Below are positions 57,056 to 64,000 of a stretch of 64,000 nt of DNA, one piece after another; position 1 is the stretch's first letter; each line of letters starts with the position of its first letter. The notes beneath the pieces are model-generated. The model made no database searches and had not been told where the DNA came from. It saw only the letters and a program-made list of their open reading frames with translations. This DNA is from CAVUMR01 sp963742715 (GTDB lineage Bacteria; Actinomycetota; Actinomycetes; Mycobacteriales; Micromonosporaceae), in NCBI GenBank assembly GCA_963742715.1, contig CAVUMR010000002.1:1612001-1676000 (forward strand), in the 5' to 3' direction. Both the position numbers and the translations under genes were made by a program.

Positions 57056-58624
57056 TTAGCGCCGGGTCGCGCGGAGCCCGCGGGCGCTGGCCAGCAGCGA
57101 GTCGCGGTCGAGCTTGCCGTTGACGGTGAGCGGCAGCGGATCGGTCCGCACGATGACCCGGTCGGGCACCAGGAAGTACTCGACCTGCTCGGCCAGCGTG
57201 GCCCGGATCCCGGCCGGTTCGGCACCATCGGGCGCGACCACGAACAGCCACAGCGCGTCGTGGGCGCCGGTCACCCCGCCGACCGCGACGACCGCGGCCT
57301 GACGTACCCCCGGCAGGCGGTTCGCGGCGGCCTCCAGCGCGGTCGGTTCGAGCCGGTGGCCGCGCACCTTGACCTGCGCGTCGTCCCGGCCGAGGAACAC
57401 GTACCCGTCCGGGGACTTCAGCACCTGGTCGCCGGTGCGGTACCAGCGGGAACCCGGCGCGTCGCCCCACGGGTCGTCCACGAACCGGTCCGCGGTCTCG
57501 GCCGGCCGGTTGTGGTACCCGCGGGCCACACACCGGCCGCCGACCCACAGCTCCCCCGGCTCGCCGTCCGGCACCGGCTCCCCCCGGCTGTCGCGCAGCT
57601 CGATCCGGGCGTCGCCGATGGCCCAGCCGATCGGCATCGAGCCCGAGCCGGCGCGGGCCACCAACTCCGGCGTGATCGTGCCGAGCGTGCAGGTGATGGT
57701 CGCCTCGGTCGGGCCGTACTCGTTGGCGATGTACGCGCCGTCGGGCAGCGCGTCCAGGATCTTCGCCGCGGTGAGCGCCGGTACCGTCTCCGCGCCCACG
57801 TACAGCCGGCGCACCGTGCCGAACGGCGTACGGCCGACCGCCTCGGCCAGGTCCACCAGCGCGGCCGCGTGCCGGGCGGTGGCGTTCACCACCGTCACGC
57901 CGGCCCGCGCGATCGTCTCGATCGGCGCCAGCGGCCCCGACCCGTCCGACAGCACCAGGGCGGCGCCCCCGGCCAGCGGCGAGAACATCTCCCAGATCGA
58001 GTTGTCGAAGCCGATGGAGTGGTTCTGGTAGACGCGGTCGGCCGGGGTCAACCGCTCGTGCGCGGCCATCCAGTCGAGGAAGCCGGCGATCGCGTCCTGG
58101 TCGATCACCACACCCTTGGGCCGGCCGGTACTGCCGGAGGTGTAGATCAGGTACGCCGTGTCGGCGGGTCGTGCCTCGTCCTGACGACACCGCCCGCTCC
58201 ATTGCGCCGGCGGTATCGCGGAGCCGTCCAGGTACTCGCACACGCCGCCGACCGCGGCCTCGGCCGCGGCCGAGTACCCGAGGCAGCAGCGCGCACCGCT
58301 GTCCGCGACGAGATCGGCCAGTACCGCCGGCGGCTGCCGATCGTCCAGCGGTACCCACGGAACACCCGCGACGGCGGCCGCCATGATCGCGTGCCACACC
58401 CCGGTCGTACCGCCCCCGGCCACGGCCACCGGGGTGGTGCCGTCCACCCCCGTCCGGCCGAGCAGGTCGACCAGCCCCTGCACGTGCGCGGCCGCCTCGG
58501 CGTACGTCTGGCTGGTGTCGCCCTCGATGACCGCCAACCCGTCGGGGTACCGGGCGACCGCCTCGGCGAAACGCGCACCCAGCGAGCGGCGTACCGGTCC
58601 GGGATCGTGGGGCGTCGGAGCCAT
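57056..58624 (-). CDS. Stand-alone amino-acid adenylation enzyme (NRPS A domain)
   Basis: This 522-residue adenylation enzyme loads an amino acid onto a carrier protein. Core motifs are YLIYTSGSTGRPKGVV (A3), SIGFDNSIWEMF (A4), IANEYGPTEATI (A5), WYRTGDQV (A7), GRDDAQVKVRGHRLE (A8) and LTVNGKLDRDSL (A10). By hand alignment with GrsA the pocket residues read D, N, W, N, Y, G, E, I, T, K, a code I cannot assign; the acidic E could suit a basic amino acid. No condensation or carrier domain is fused. It is divergent from the dioxygenase gene. Confidence 0.92.
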   Translation of the reverse strand: MAPTPHDPGPVRRSLGARFAEAVARYPDGLAVIEGDTSQTYAEAAAHVQGLVDLLGRTGVDGTTPVAVAGGGTTGVWHAIMAAAVAGVPWVPLDDRQPPAVLADLVADSGARCCLGYSAAAEAAVGGVCEYLDGSAIPPAQWSGRCRQDEARPADTAYLIYTSGSTGRPKGVVIDQDAIAGFLDWMAAHERLTPADRVYQNHSIGFDNSIWEMFSPLAGGAALVLSDGSGPLAPIETIARAGVTVVNATARHAAALVDLAEAVGRTPFGTVRRLYVGAETVPALTAAKILDALPDGAYIANEYGPTEATITCTLGTITPELVARAGSGSMPIGWAIGDARIELRDSRGEPVPDGEPGELWVGGRCVARGYHNRPAETADRFVDDPWGDAPGSRWYRTGDQVLKSPDGYVFLGRDDAQVKVRGHRLEPTALEAAANRLPGVRQAAVVAVGGVTGAHDALWLFVVAPDGAEPAGIRATLAEQVEYFLVPDRVIVRTDPLPLTVNGKLDRDSLLASARGLRATRR

Positions 58625-58749
58625 CCGGATCCTCTCGACTGCCGGGCACGGCAGCGGCGGCAGCCCGGTCTGGAGGGCGCCGGGCGACCTGCGCCGGCGC
58701 GCGCGGCGGATTGAAATCGGCCGATGCTACCAAGGCTGGTTCGCCATGA

Positions 58750-58760
58750 TTGGCAGCCAA
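58750..58760. promoter_or_regulatory. Palindrome TTGGCAGCCAA in the A-domain/dioxygenase divergent promoter
   Basis: This 11-bp palindrome lies in the 227-base gap between the divergent starts, a natural place for a cluster regulator. No regulator gene is in the window beside it. Confidence 0.35.
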
Positions 58761-58851
58761 CGCCCGCCCGTGTACAGTCCGGGATCGGCGCTGAGGAGGC
58801 GGGGGCCTCGAGTACCGCTGAATCCGTTGGACGCGACGCCACGGGGCGACG

Positions 58852-59829
58852 GTGGTCAGTGTGTTCGAGCCCTACCTGATCGAGGCGAGCGACCCGGTCA
58901 CCGTTGACGCCTGGCTCGACGAGAACCTCGCGACCGTACATGCCGCGGTCGATGACGTCGGCGCCGTACTGTTCCGGGGCTTCGCCCCGTGTGAACCGTC
59001 CGCGTTCGGAGCCGTTGCCCAACGCATCGGCGGCGACCTGCAGGAGTACCGGGACCGGTCGTCGCCGCGCAGCGTCGTCGACGGTCGGGTGTACACGTCC
59101 ACCGAGTACCCGGCCGACCAGCCGATCCCGTTCCACAACGAGAACTCGTACTCGGCCAGCTGGCCGGCGACCGTCGCGTTCCAGGCCGCGGTACCGCCCA
59201 CCTCCGGCGGTGAGACACCGCTCTCCGACGTACGGGCCATCCGTACCGCCATCGACCCGGACGTGCTGGACCGGTTCGCCCGCGAGGGCGTGCGGTACGT
59301 CCGCAACCTCGGCGGCGGCCTGGGGCTGGACTGGCGCACCGTCTTCCAGACCGAGTCGCGGGACGAGGTCGAGCGGGCCTGTCGCGACGGCGGCATGACC
59401 GCCGAGTGGCGCGCGAACGGCGCCCGGCTGCGGATCACGACCACCCGGCCGGCGGTACGACGGCATCCCCGTACCGGTGGCGCGGTGTGGTTCAACCACG
59501 CGCTGCTCTTCCACGTCACCTCGCTCGGCGAGGAGCTGGCCGGGACGCTGCGGGCGGTACTGCCGCCCGAGGACCTGCCGTCCAACACGTACTTCGGCAA
59601 CGGCGACGCCATCCCGGACGACGTGGTCGCGCACCTGGCCGCCGCGTACGCGTCGGTGTCGTACCAGTTCCGGTGGCAACAGGACGACGTCCTGGTGTTC
59701 GACAACATGCGACTGGCGCACGGCCGCAACGCCTTCTCCGGTCCCCGACGGATCCTCGCGGCGATGGCCGGCGTGTGGTCGGACCGGGACGCGCCACCGT
59801 CGCCCGATCCCGTCGCCAGCCACCGATGA
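58852..59829 (+). CDS. TauD/TfdA-type 2-oxoglutarate-dependent dioxygenase
   Basis: This 325-residue non-haem iron dioxygenase has IPFHNENSYS (iron His and Glu in the HxE variant), WFNHALLFHVTS in the core and a distal His with the 2-oxoglutarate Arg in MRLAHGRNAFSGPRRI. Members of this group (SyrP- and clavaminate synthase-like) hydroxylate free or carrier-bound amino acids. GTG 58852 or 58861 is the start. The exporter gene overlaps its stop (ATGA). Confidence 0.9.
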   Translation: MVSVFEPYLIEASDPVTVDAWLDENLATVHAAVDDVGAVLFRGFAPCEPSAFGAVAQRIGGDLQEYRDRSSPRSVVDGRVYTSTEYPADQPIPFHNENSYSASWPATVAFQAAVPPTSGGETPLSDVRAIRTAIDPDVLDRFAREGVRYVRNLGGGLGLDWRTVFQTESRDEVERACRDGGMTAEWRANGARLRITTTRPAVRRHPRTGGAVWFNHALLFHVTSLGEELAGTLRAVLPPEDLPSNTYFGNGDAIPDDVVAHLAAAYASVSYQFRWQQDDVLVFDNMRLAHGRNAFSGPRRILAAMAGVWSDRDAPPSPDPVASHR

Positions 59830-61067
59830 CCAGCGCCCGCCTTGGTCGCCTGCGGTACGCGGCGGCGCTGGTATCCGGCCCCACCGAGGTGCTGGACTTC
59901 CTGCTGCCGCTGTGGGCGGCCGCGGAGATCGGTGGTACGCCGGCCGGGATCGGTGCCGTCGTCGCGATCGAAGCCGCGGTGTCCCTCGCGGTGCGTCCGG
60001 TCGCCGGGGTGCTCGCCGACCGGGTCGACCGCCGCCTGGTGGCCGCCGTCGGCGCCGCCGGCTACGCCGTCGCGTTCACCCTGTACGCCGTCGCGTCGAC
60101 CATGCCCGTCGTCGGTGCCGGCGCGGCGCTCGGTGGGGCCGGCGGGGCGCTGTTCTGGGTGGCGTTGCGTACCGACGTCGGCGCGCACCTGCACCAGGAC
60201 CGCGCGGCCTATGCGCAGCTGCTGTCCAGTGAGCAGGCCGGCTCGCTGGTGGCGTTCGTGATCGGCCTGACCCTGCTCGGGAGCATCGGCTACCACTGGC
60301 TGTTCCTGTTGGGCGCGGTGGCCTGCGTGCTCGCGGGGCTGCTGCTGGTACGCCGGCCCAGCCGACCGGACGACCGCGCCGCCGGACCGGGCACCGGGCT
60401 TCGTCCGATGGCCGGCAGGCTCACCCCGCTGCTCGCGGTCACCGCGCTCACCGCCGGCGCCGAATCGGCGATCGGGCTGCTACTCCTGCTGCACCTGCAG
60501 TCGGAGTTCGGGCTGCCACCGCAGCAGATCGCCGTGCTGTTCCTGCCGGGGGCCATCGTGCTGGTCGTGCTGCCGGGGCGGGCGCACCGCTGGGCGGTTC
60601 GGCTCGGGCGTACCCGATCGATGGTTCTGTCCCTGCTCGCGACCGGGGGGTTCACCGCGGGCCTGGCCGTGTTCGACCGGCCGCTGCTGGTCGGCGCGCT
60701 GTGGGCGCTGTCCGCCGCGACGCTGGCGATCGCGCTGCCGGTCGAGCAGGCCACCGTCGCCGAGGCGTCGGCCGGCGGCCTCGGCCGCGGGGTGAGCCTG
60801 TACCAGGCGTCGGCGCTGCTGGGCACGTTCCTGACCGCGCCGGTCATGGCGTACGCCTACGGCCGGTGGGGCTGGAGCCCGGCGTGTGTCGCGGCCGGGA
60901 TCGGGCTGGGCGCGGCAGCCGTGGCGGTGCCGCCGACGCTGCGGGTGCTCGGGTTGCCCGACGCGCTCGAGCCGGCGGCGGAACCGGCCGGTAGCGGCGC
61001 CGAGTCGGGTACCGGCGACGCCGATGACCAGCTGGCAGTGACCCGAACGATGAACGACCAGGCATAG
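59826..61067 (+). CDS. MFS transporter, probable product exporter
   Basis: This 413-residue major-facilitator protein with about 12 spans shows GVLADRVDRRLVAAVGAAGY (loop motif A) early on. It overlaps the dioxygenase stop by four bases. The C-terminal 30 residues are polar and acidic. Given its position in a biosynthetic operon, export of the product is likely, though unproven. Confidence 0.88.
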   Translation: MTSARLGRLRYAAALVSGPTEVLDFLLPLWAAAEIGGTPAGIGAVVAIEAAVSLAVRPVAGVLADRVDRRLVAAVGAAGYAVAFTLYAVASTMPVVGAGAALGGAGGALFWVALRTDVGAHLHQDRAAYAQLLSSEQAGSLVAFVIGLTLLGSIGYHWLFLLGAVACVLAGLLLVRRPSRPDDRAAGPGTGLRPMAGRLTPLLAVTALTAGAESAIGLLLLLHLQSEFGLPPQQIAVLFLPGAIVLVVLPGRAHRWAVRLGRTRSMVLSLLATGGFTAGLAVFDRPLLVGALWALSAATLAIALPVEQATVAEASAGGLGRGVSLYQASALLGTFLTAPVMAYAYGRWGWSPACVAAGIGLGAAAVAVPPTLRVLGLPDALEPAAEPAGSGAESGTGDADDQLAVTRTMNDQA

Positions 61068-61076
61068 GAGGACGAC

Positions 61077-62069
61077 GTGGGAGCTGGTGTCCCGGAGAGC
61101 GCCGCGATCGACCCGGCGCCGATCCGGCTGATCGAGGCGGGCGGCCCGGTGCCGGATCCCGAGGTCGACCGCGCGCTCACCGGCCTGCGCCCCCCGTACT
61201 CGAGCGGCCTGCCGATCATCCTGATGTCCGCGCCGTTCGCGCTGTCCACCGACGCGCCGAACAACCAGTCGATGCGGGACCTGCCCGACGACCGGCGGGC
61301 CATCGACGTCGCGCGGGCGGACCGGGACTTCCACCGGCTGTACCGGGAGCTCGCCGAGGAGGCGCTGGTCTACCTGCTGCCGAGCACCCCGCTCCTGCAG
61401 GACCAGCTGTACACCGCGAACCTTCTGGTCGTACCGCCGCACCTGCCGGACACCGCGGTCATCGCCAACCTCGCGTCCCCGCCGCGGCGGGGCGAGTCGA
61501 TGCCCGGCCGCGCCTTCCTGAGCGAGCTCGGGTACGACATCGTCCAGTCCCCGAAGTACTTCGAGGGCGAGGCCGACCTCAAGCACCTGCGCGACAACGT
61601 GTACGTGGGCGGCTACGGCAGCCGTACGACGATGAGCGCGCTGCGCTGGTTCGCGGCCCGTACCGACGCGTACGTCGTCCCGTTCGAGCTGACCAACCCG
61701 TACCTCTACCACCTCGACTGCGTTGTGATGCCGGTCTCGTCGCAGGCGTGTGTCGTGTGCGTGGACGCGTGCCCGCCGGAGACGGTCGACACGATCGCCA
61801 AGTTCGTCGACGTGCTACCGGTCGATCTGGACCTGGCGCTAGCCGGCGTCACGAACAGCGTGGTGGTGGGCAGGAAGATCATCTGCGGTACGCCGCGGGC
61901 GTCGCTGCCCGCGCAGGACGAGCGACGGGCGGTCGAGGACCGCAAGGTCGCGTTCCTCGAGTCGGTATGCGACGCGACCGGCCGGGAGCTGGTCGAGCTG
62001 CCGGTCGGAGAGTTCACCAAGTCAGGGGCCGCTCTGTCGTGCCTGGTCGCCCACTTGAGCCGGGGGTAG
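61077..62069 (+). CDS. Pentein-fold Cys hydrolase/amidinotransferase-like enzyme
   Basis: This 330-residue protein of the arginine deiminase/dimethylargininase/amidinotransferase superfamily has KYFEGEADLKHLRDNVYVGG (acidic guanidine-binding motif), NPYLYHLDCVVMPVSSQACV (catalytic His) and the nucleophile Cys in KSGAALSCLVAHL near the C-terminus. It should act on a guanidino or amidino group. GTG 61077 has AGGAGG upstream. It sits between the exporter and the carrier protein, implying a guanidino-containing product or intermediate. Confidence 0.85.
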   Translation: MGAGVPESAAIDPAPIRLIEAGGPVPDPEVDRALTGLRPPYSSGLPIILMSAPFALSTDAPNNQSMRDLPDDRRAIDVARADRDFHRLYRELAEEALVYLLPSTPLLQDQLYTANLLVVPPHLPDTAVIANLASPPRRGESMPGRAFLSELGYDIVQSPKYFEGEADLKHLRDNVYVGGYGSRTTMSALRWFAARTDAYVVPFELTNPYLYHLDCVVMPVSSQACVVCVDACPPETVDTIAKFVDVLPVDLDLALAGVTNSVVVGRKIICGTPRASLPAQDERRAVEDRKVAFLESVCDATGRELVELPVGEFTKSGAALSCLVAHLSRG

Positions 62070-62073
62070 CCCG

Positions 62074-62310
62074 ATGAACCGTCCCGAGGTGATCCGGGAG
62101 CTGTGGTTGCGCGCGCTGCCGGAAGCGGCCGGCCGCGACGACGAGGACTTCTTCGAGCAGGGTGGCGACTCGCTCGGCTGCGTGGAGCTGCTGTTCGACG
62201 TGTCCACCGAGTGCGACGTGGTCGTACCGCTGGACACGTTCTTCCGCGATCCCACCCTCGGCACGCTGCTGCGGGCCGCGAGCGAACCCGCACCGCCGGC
62301 CGTCTCCTGA
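62074..62310 (+). CDS. Acyl/peptidyl carrier protein
   Basis: This 78-residue free-standing carrier has the phosphopantetheine Ser in FFEQGGDSLGCVEL, the GGDSL form typical of peptidyl carriers. ATG 62074 follows the pentein stop by four bases. It is the natural partner of the stand-alone adenylation enzyme. Confidence 0.93.
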   Translation: MNRPEVIRELWLRALPEAAGRDDEDFFEQGGDSLGCVELLFDVSTECDVVVPLDTFFRDPTLGTLLRAASEPAPPAVS

Positions 62311-62316
62311 CCCGCG

Positions 62317-62438
62317 CTTCTACGAGGGCCTTTACGAGGGCCTTTACGAGAGCCGTTATGGGGGCCGCGCCTCTATGAGGGCCGCGCCTCTATGAGGGCC
62401 GCGGTTACGAGGCCGCCCCTTTACGAGGGCCGCCCCGG
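62317..62438. repeat. Degenerate tandem repeats at convergent gene ends
   Basis: The 120 bases between the carrier gene and the convergent gene hold several copies of a TTTACGAGGGCC-like unit. They include two exact 17-bp copies of GCCGCGCCTCTATGAGG (62364-62380 and 62381-62397). The last copies run into the 3-prime end of the minus-strand gene. Confidence 0.8.
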
Positions 62439-63158
62439 CGCCGGCTCGGCGGTGTCGAACCGTTCCCGGCAGAGCCGGCCGATCGTGTCGAGGACCGGTG
62501 GGCACAGCGGCGAGTCGTCCACCGGGGCGTCGACCCGCTCCACCCGGTAGCCGGGCGGCAGCCAGTCCGGCAGCTCGAAGCCGGTACGGGCGACCACGGT
62601 CACCCGCGGACCGTCGTACACCGTCGGGCTGTGCACCGATTCGCGGGCGATGAGCAGCGCGCGGATCCACTCGACGTAGCGCCCGACCAGGCCCCGGGCG
62701 AAGTCGGTACCACCGGCACCGAGCCGTCGCAGGGTCGCGGCGGTCAGCTCCTCCTCCACGGTCGCGCGGTTGCGCTCGAACGCGGCCAGCGACCGGCGGG
62801 CCCGGTTCGCCGTCGGCGACGGCGGCAACCCGACCGCGCGGTAGATCGACCAGATCTCGTCGTACATCTCCTCGTCGACCGCGAACTCCGGCTCGACCAG
62901 CAGCACCGAGGTGTCGACTCCGGCAGGCGGTACCACGGTGAGCGCGATCGGCGTCAGCCAGCACGCCGCGACGATCAGCTGCCGGACCGGTACGGGGCCG
63001 GGTAGGTTGCCGAGCCCGGGGTCGTCGGCCACCTCGCGCGGGGCCACCAACTGGAACCCCACCTGCTCCGGTACGAGGGCCGCGATGGTCCGCAGGTCGG
63101 GGCCGGCCCGACCGCCGGGAAGGTCGACGGCGGTGACCCGCATCGGCATACCGGTCAC
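62421..63158 (-). CDS. Protein of unknown function in the biosynthetic cluster
   Basis: This 245-residue product has no motif I can name. Residues 1-100 are beta/alpha-like with VRQLIVAACWLTP. The middle is helical, and the end (YRVERVDAPVDDSPLCPPVL) recalls the His-bearing C-terminus of thioesterases, but no Ser nucleophile motif is seen. GTG 63158 overlaps the stop of the MFS gene upstream; ATG 63149 is an alternative. It could be a degenerate thioesterase-like protein, which is speculation. Confidence 0.65.
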   Translation of the reverse strand: MTGMPMRVTAVDLPGGRAGPDLRTIAALVPEQVGFQLVAPREVADDPGLGNLPGPVPVRQLIVAACWLTPIALTVVPPAGVDTSVLLVEPEFAVDEEMYDEIWSIYRAVGLPPSPTANRARRSLAAFERNRATVEEELTAATLRRLGAGGTDFARGLVGRYVEWIRALLIARESVHSPTVYDGPRVTVVARTGFELPDWLPPGYRVERVDAPVDDSPLCPPVLDTIGRLCRERFDTAEPAPGRPS

Positions 63159-64000
63159 GTCGCGCTCCCCGCTCCGGTCGACTGGTCGCCGCTGGCGCCG
63201 GTCGGATGATCTCCCCCGGCGTCGGCCTGTTCGGGCAGGTCCCGCAGGGTGCGGACCGGCGAGGCGAGCAGGAACCCGACGCCCAGGGTGGCCGCGATCG
63301 TCACCGCCCACAGCGCGCCCCGCAGGCCGATGGCGGCCGCCAGGCCACCGCCGAGCATCGCCCCGACCGGCCGGGCGCCGTAGTTGACCGTCATATAGGC
63401 GCCGGTGACCCGCGACCGGATGGCGTCCGGGACGATCGCCAGCGAGATCGAGTTCGCGGACACGTCCTGCACCATCACGCCGAGCCCGGTACCGAGCATG
63501 GCCGCGAAGAGCACGGCGATGACGAGCGGACGCGGTCCGGCCGCCGCCGGCACCAGGATGAGCGCGCCGGGGAACAGGAACGAGCCGGCGATGAACGCCC
63601 AGCCGATCCCGGCCCGGCGGGTCAGCGGCCCGACCAGCCACGCACCGAGCATCGCCCCGACCGCGGCGCTGGCCAGGAGTGCGCCGAGCAGCGCCGGCCT
63701 GACGTGCAACTCGCGCGTCGCGTACAGCACGAACAGCGCGTAGAAGGCGAACGTGAACAGGTTGATGGTGGCGATCGTCGCCAGCGAGGCCCGGATCACC
63801 GGGGTACGCCGGATCATCCGCATTCCGGCGAGCCAGTGCCGTTGCCCCGCCTCGGCCGCCGGTGGCGGCTCGGTCACCTTCATGCGGCCGAGGAAGTACG
63901 CCGAGCCGAGGTAGCCGATCGCCTCGCTGAGCAGCGTCGCCGGCGCGCCGATCAGCTGTACGAGCACCCCGCCGGCCCCGTTGCCGGCGACGCTGGTCAG
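63155..64000 (-). CDS. MFS transporter, C-terminal part (runs off the window)
   Basis: This gene is cut by the window edge; its start lies beyond base 64000. About 280 residues remain, covering six or more spans and the late loop motif. They contain LAIVPDAIRSRVTGAYMTVN, typical of MFS efflux proteins similar to enterobactin exporter EntS. Its end overlaps the start of the unknown gene (GTGA), so the pair is coupled. Confidence 0.85.
   Translation of the reverse strand: MTSVAGNGAGGVLVQLIGAPATLLSEAIGYLGSAYFLGRMKVTEPPPAAEAGQRHWLAGMRMIRRTPVIRASLATIATINLFTFAFYALFVLYATRELHVRPALLGALLASAAVGAMLGAWLVGPLTRRAGIGWAFIAGSFLFPGALILVPAAAGPRPLVIAVLFAAMLGTGLGVMVQDVSANSISLAIVPDAIRSRVTGAYMTVNYGARPVGAMLGGGLAAAIGLRGALWAVTIAATLGVGFLLASPVRTLRDLPEQADAGGDHPTGASGDQSTGAGSAT

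Overview
The window is very GC-rich and carries genes typical of Actinomycetia: RbpA, GarA, an IniA/IniC-like dynamin pair, an AftA-like arabinofuranosyltransferase and DUF5999. The block at 43.2-52.7 kb (gcvP, MerR, DUF151, MerR, garA, gcvH, DUF881, sbp, DUF881, pgsA) follows, as I recall it, the order of the Mycobacterium tuberculosis Rv1822-Rv1832 region. A Micromonosporales-type actinomycete fits best, but species cannot be fixed from this sequence alone.

Layout. 0-4.6 kb: an adenosylcobalamin-dependent lysine 5,6-aminomutase operon (amidohydrolase end, kamD, kamE, kal, MutL/GlmL-type reactivase). About 25 one-base frame shifts run through it and on into lnt (to about 5.8 kb). 5.1-7.4 kb: lnt and fxsA, closed by a strong bidirectional terminator facing rbpA, which has a SigR-type promoter. 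8.3-14.2 kb: a VOC/MarR divergent pair, an AidB-like acyl-CoA dehydrogenase, thymidine kinase, a UMF1-type transporter and a GDPD. 14.3-24.1 kb: a membrane-anchored Hsp70, an acidic protein, two dynamin-like GTPases (IniA- and IniC-like) with a membrane-anchored GrpE-like protein between them, and a divergent ATPase/LuxR regulator. 24.3-28.6 kb: AraC regulator, two VOC proteins and a short UvrA-like ATPase. 28.6-43.2 kb: a mixed block with paralogous lipoproteins, an AftA-like transferase, hydrolases, a GntP permease, a globin-reductase that lacks the haem-binding histidine, and a substrate-binding/vWA lipoprotein-like protein. 43.2-52.7 kb: the glycine-cleavage/GarA/phospholipid block with a glycine riboswitch. 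52.9-57.0 kb: a membrane protein, a NarL-type two-component system and an AlkZ-like DNA glycosylase. 57.0-64.0 kb: a small biosynthetic cluster (stand-alone adenylation enzyme, carrier protein, TauD-type dioxygenase, Cys-pentein, MFS exporter), then an unidentified protein and a second exporter that runs off the window.

Genes likely to act together: KamDE, Kal and the reactivase in lysine catabolism; Hsp70, GrpE-like and the two dynamins as a membrane-remodelling or chaperone module; GcvP and GcvH in glycine cleavage, with GarA as a carbon/nitrogen switch; and the adenylation enzyme, carrier, dioxygenase and pentein in making a modified, possibly guanidino, amino acid. The AlkZ-like glycosylase beside that cluster could be a self-resistance gene.
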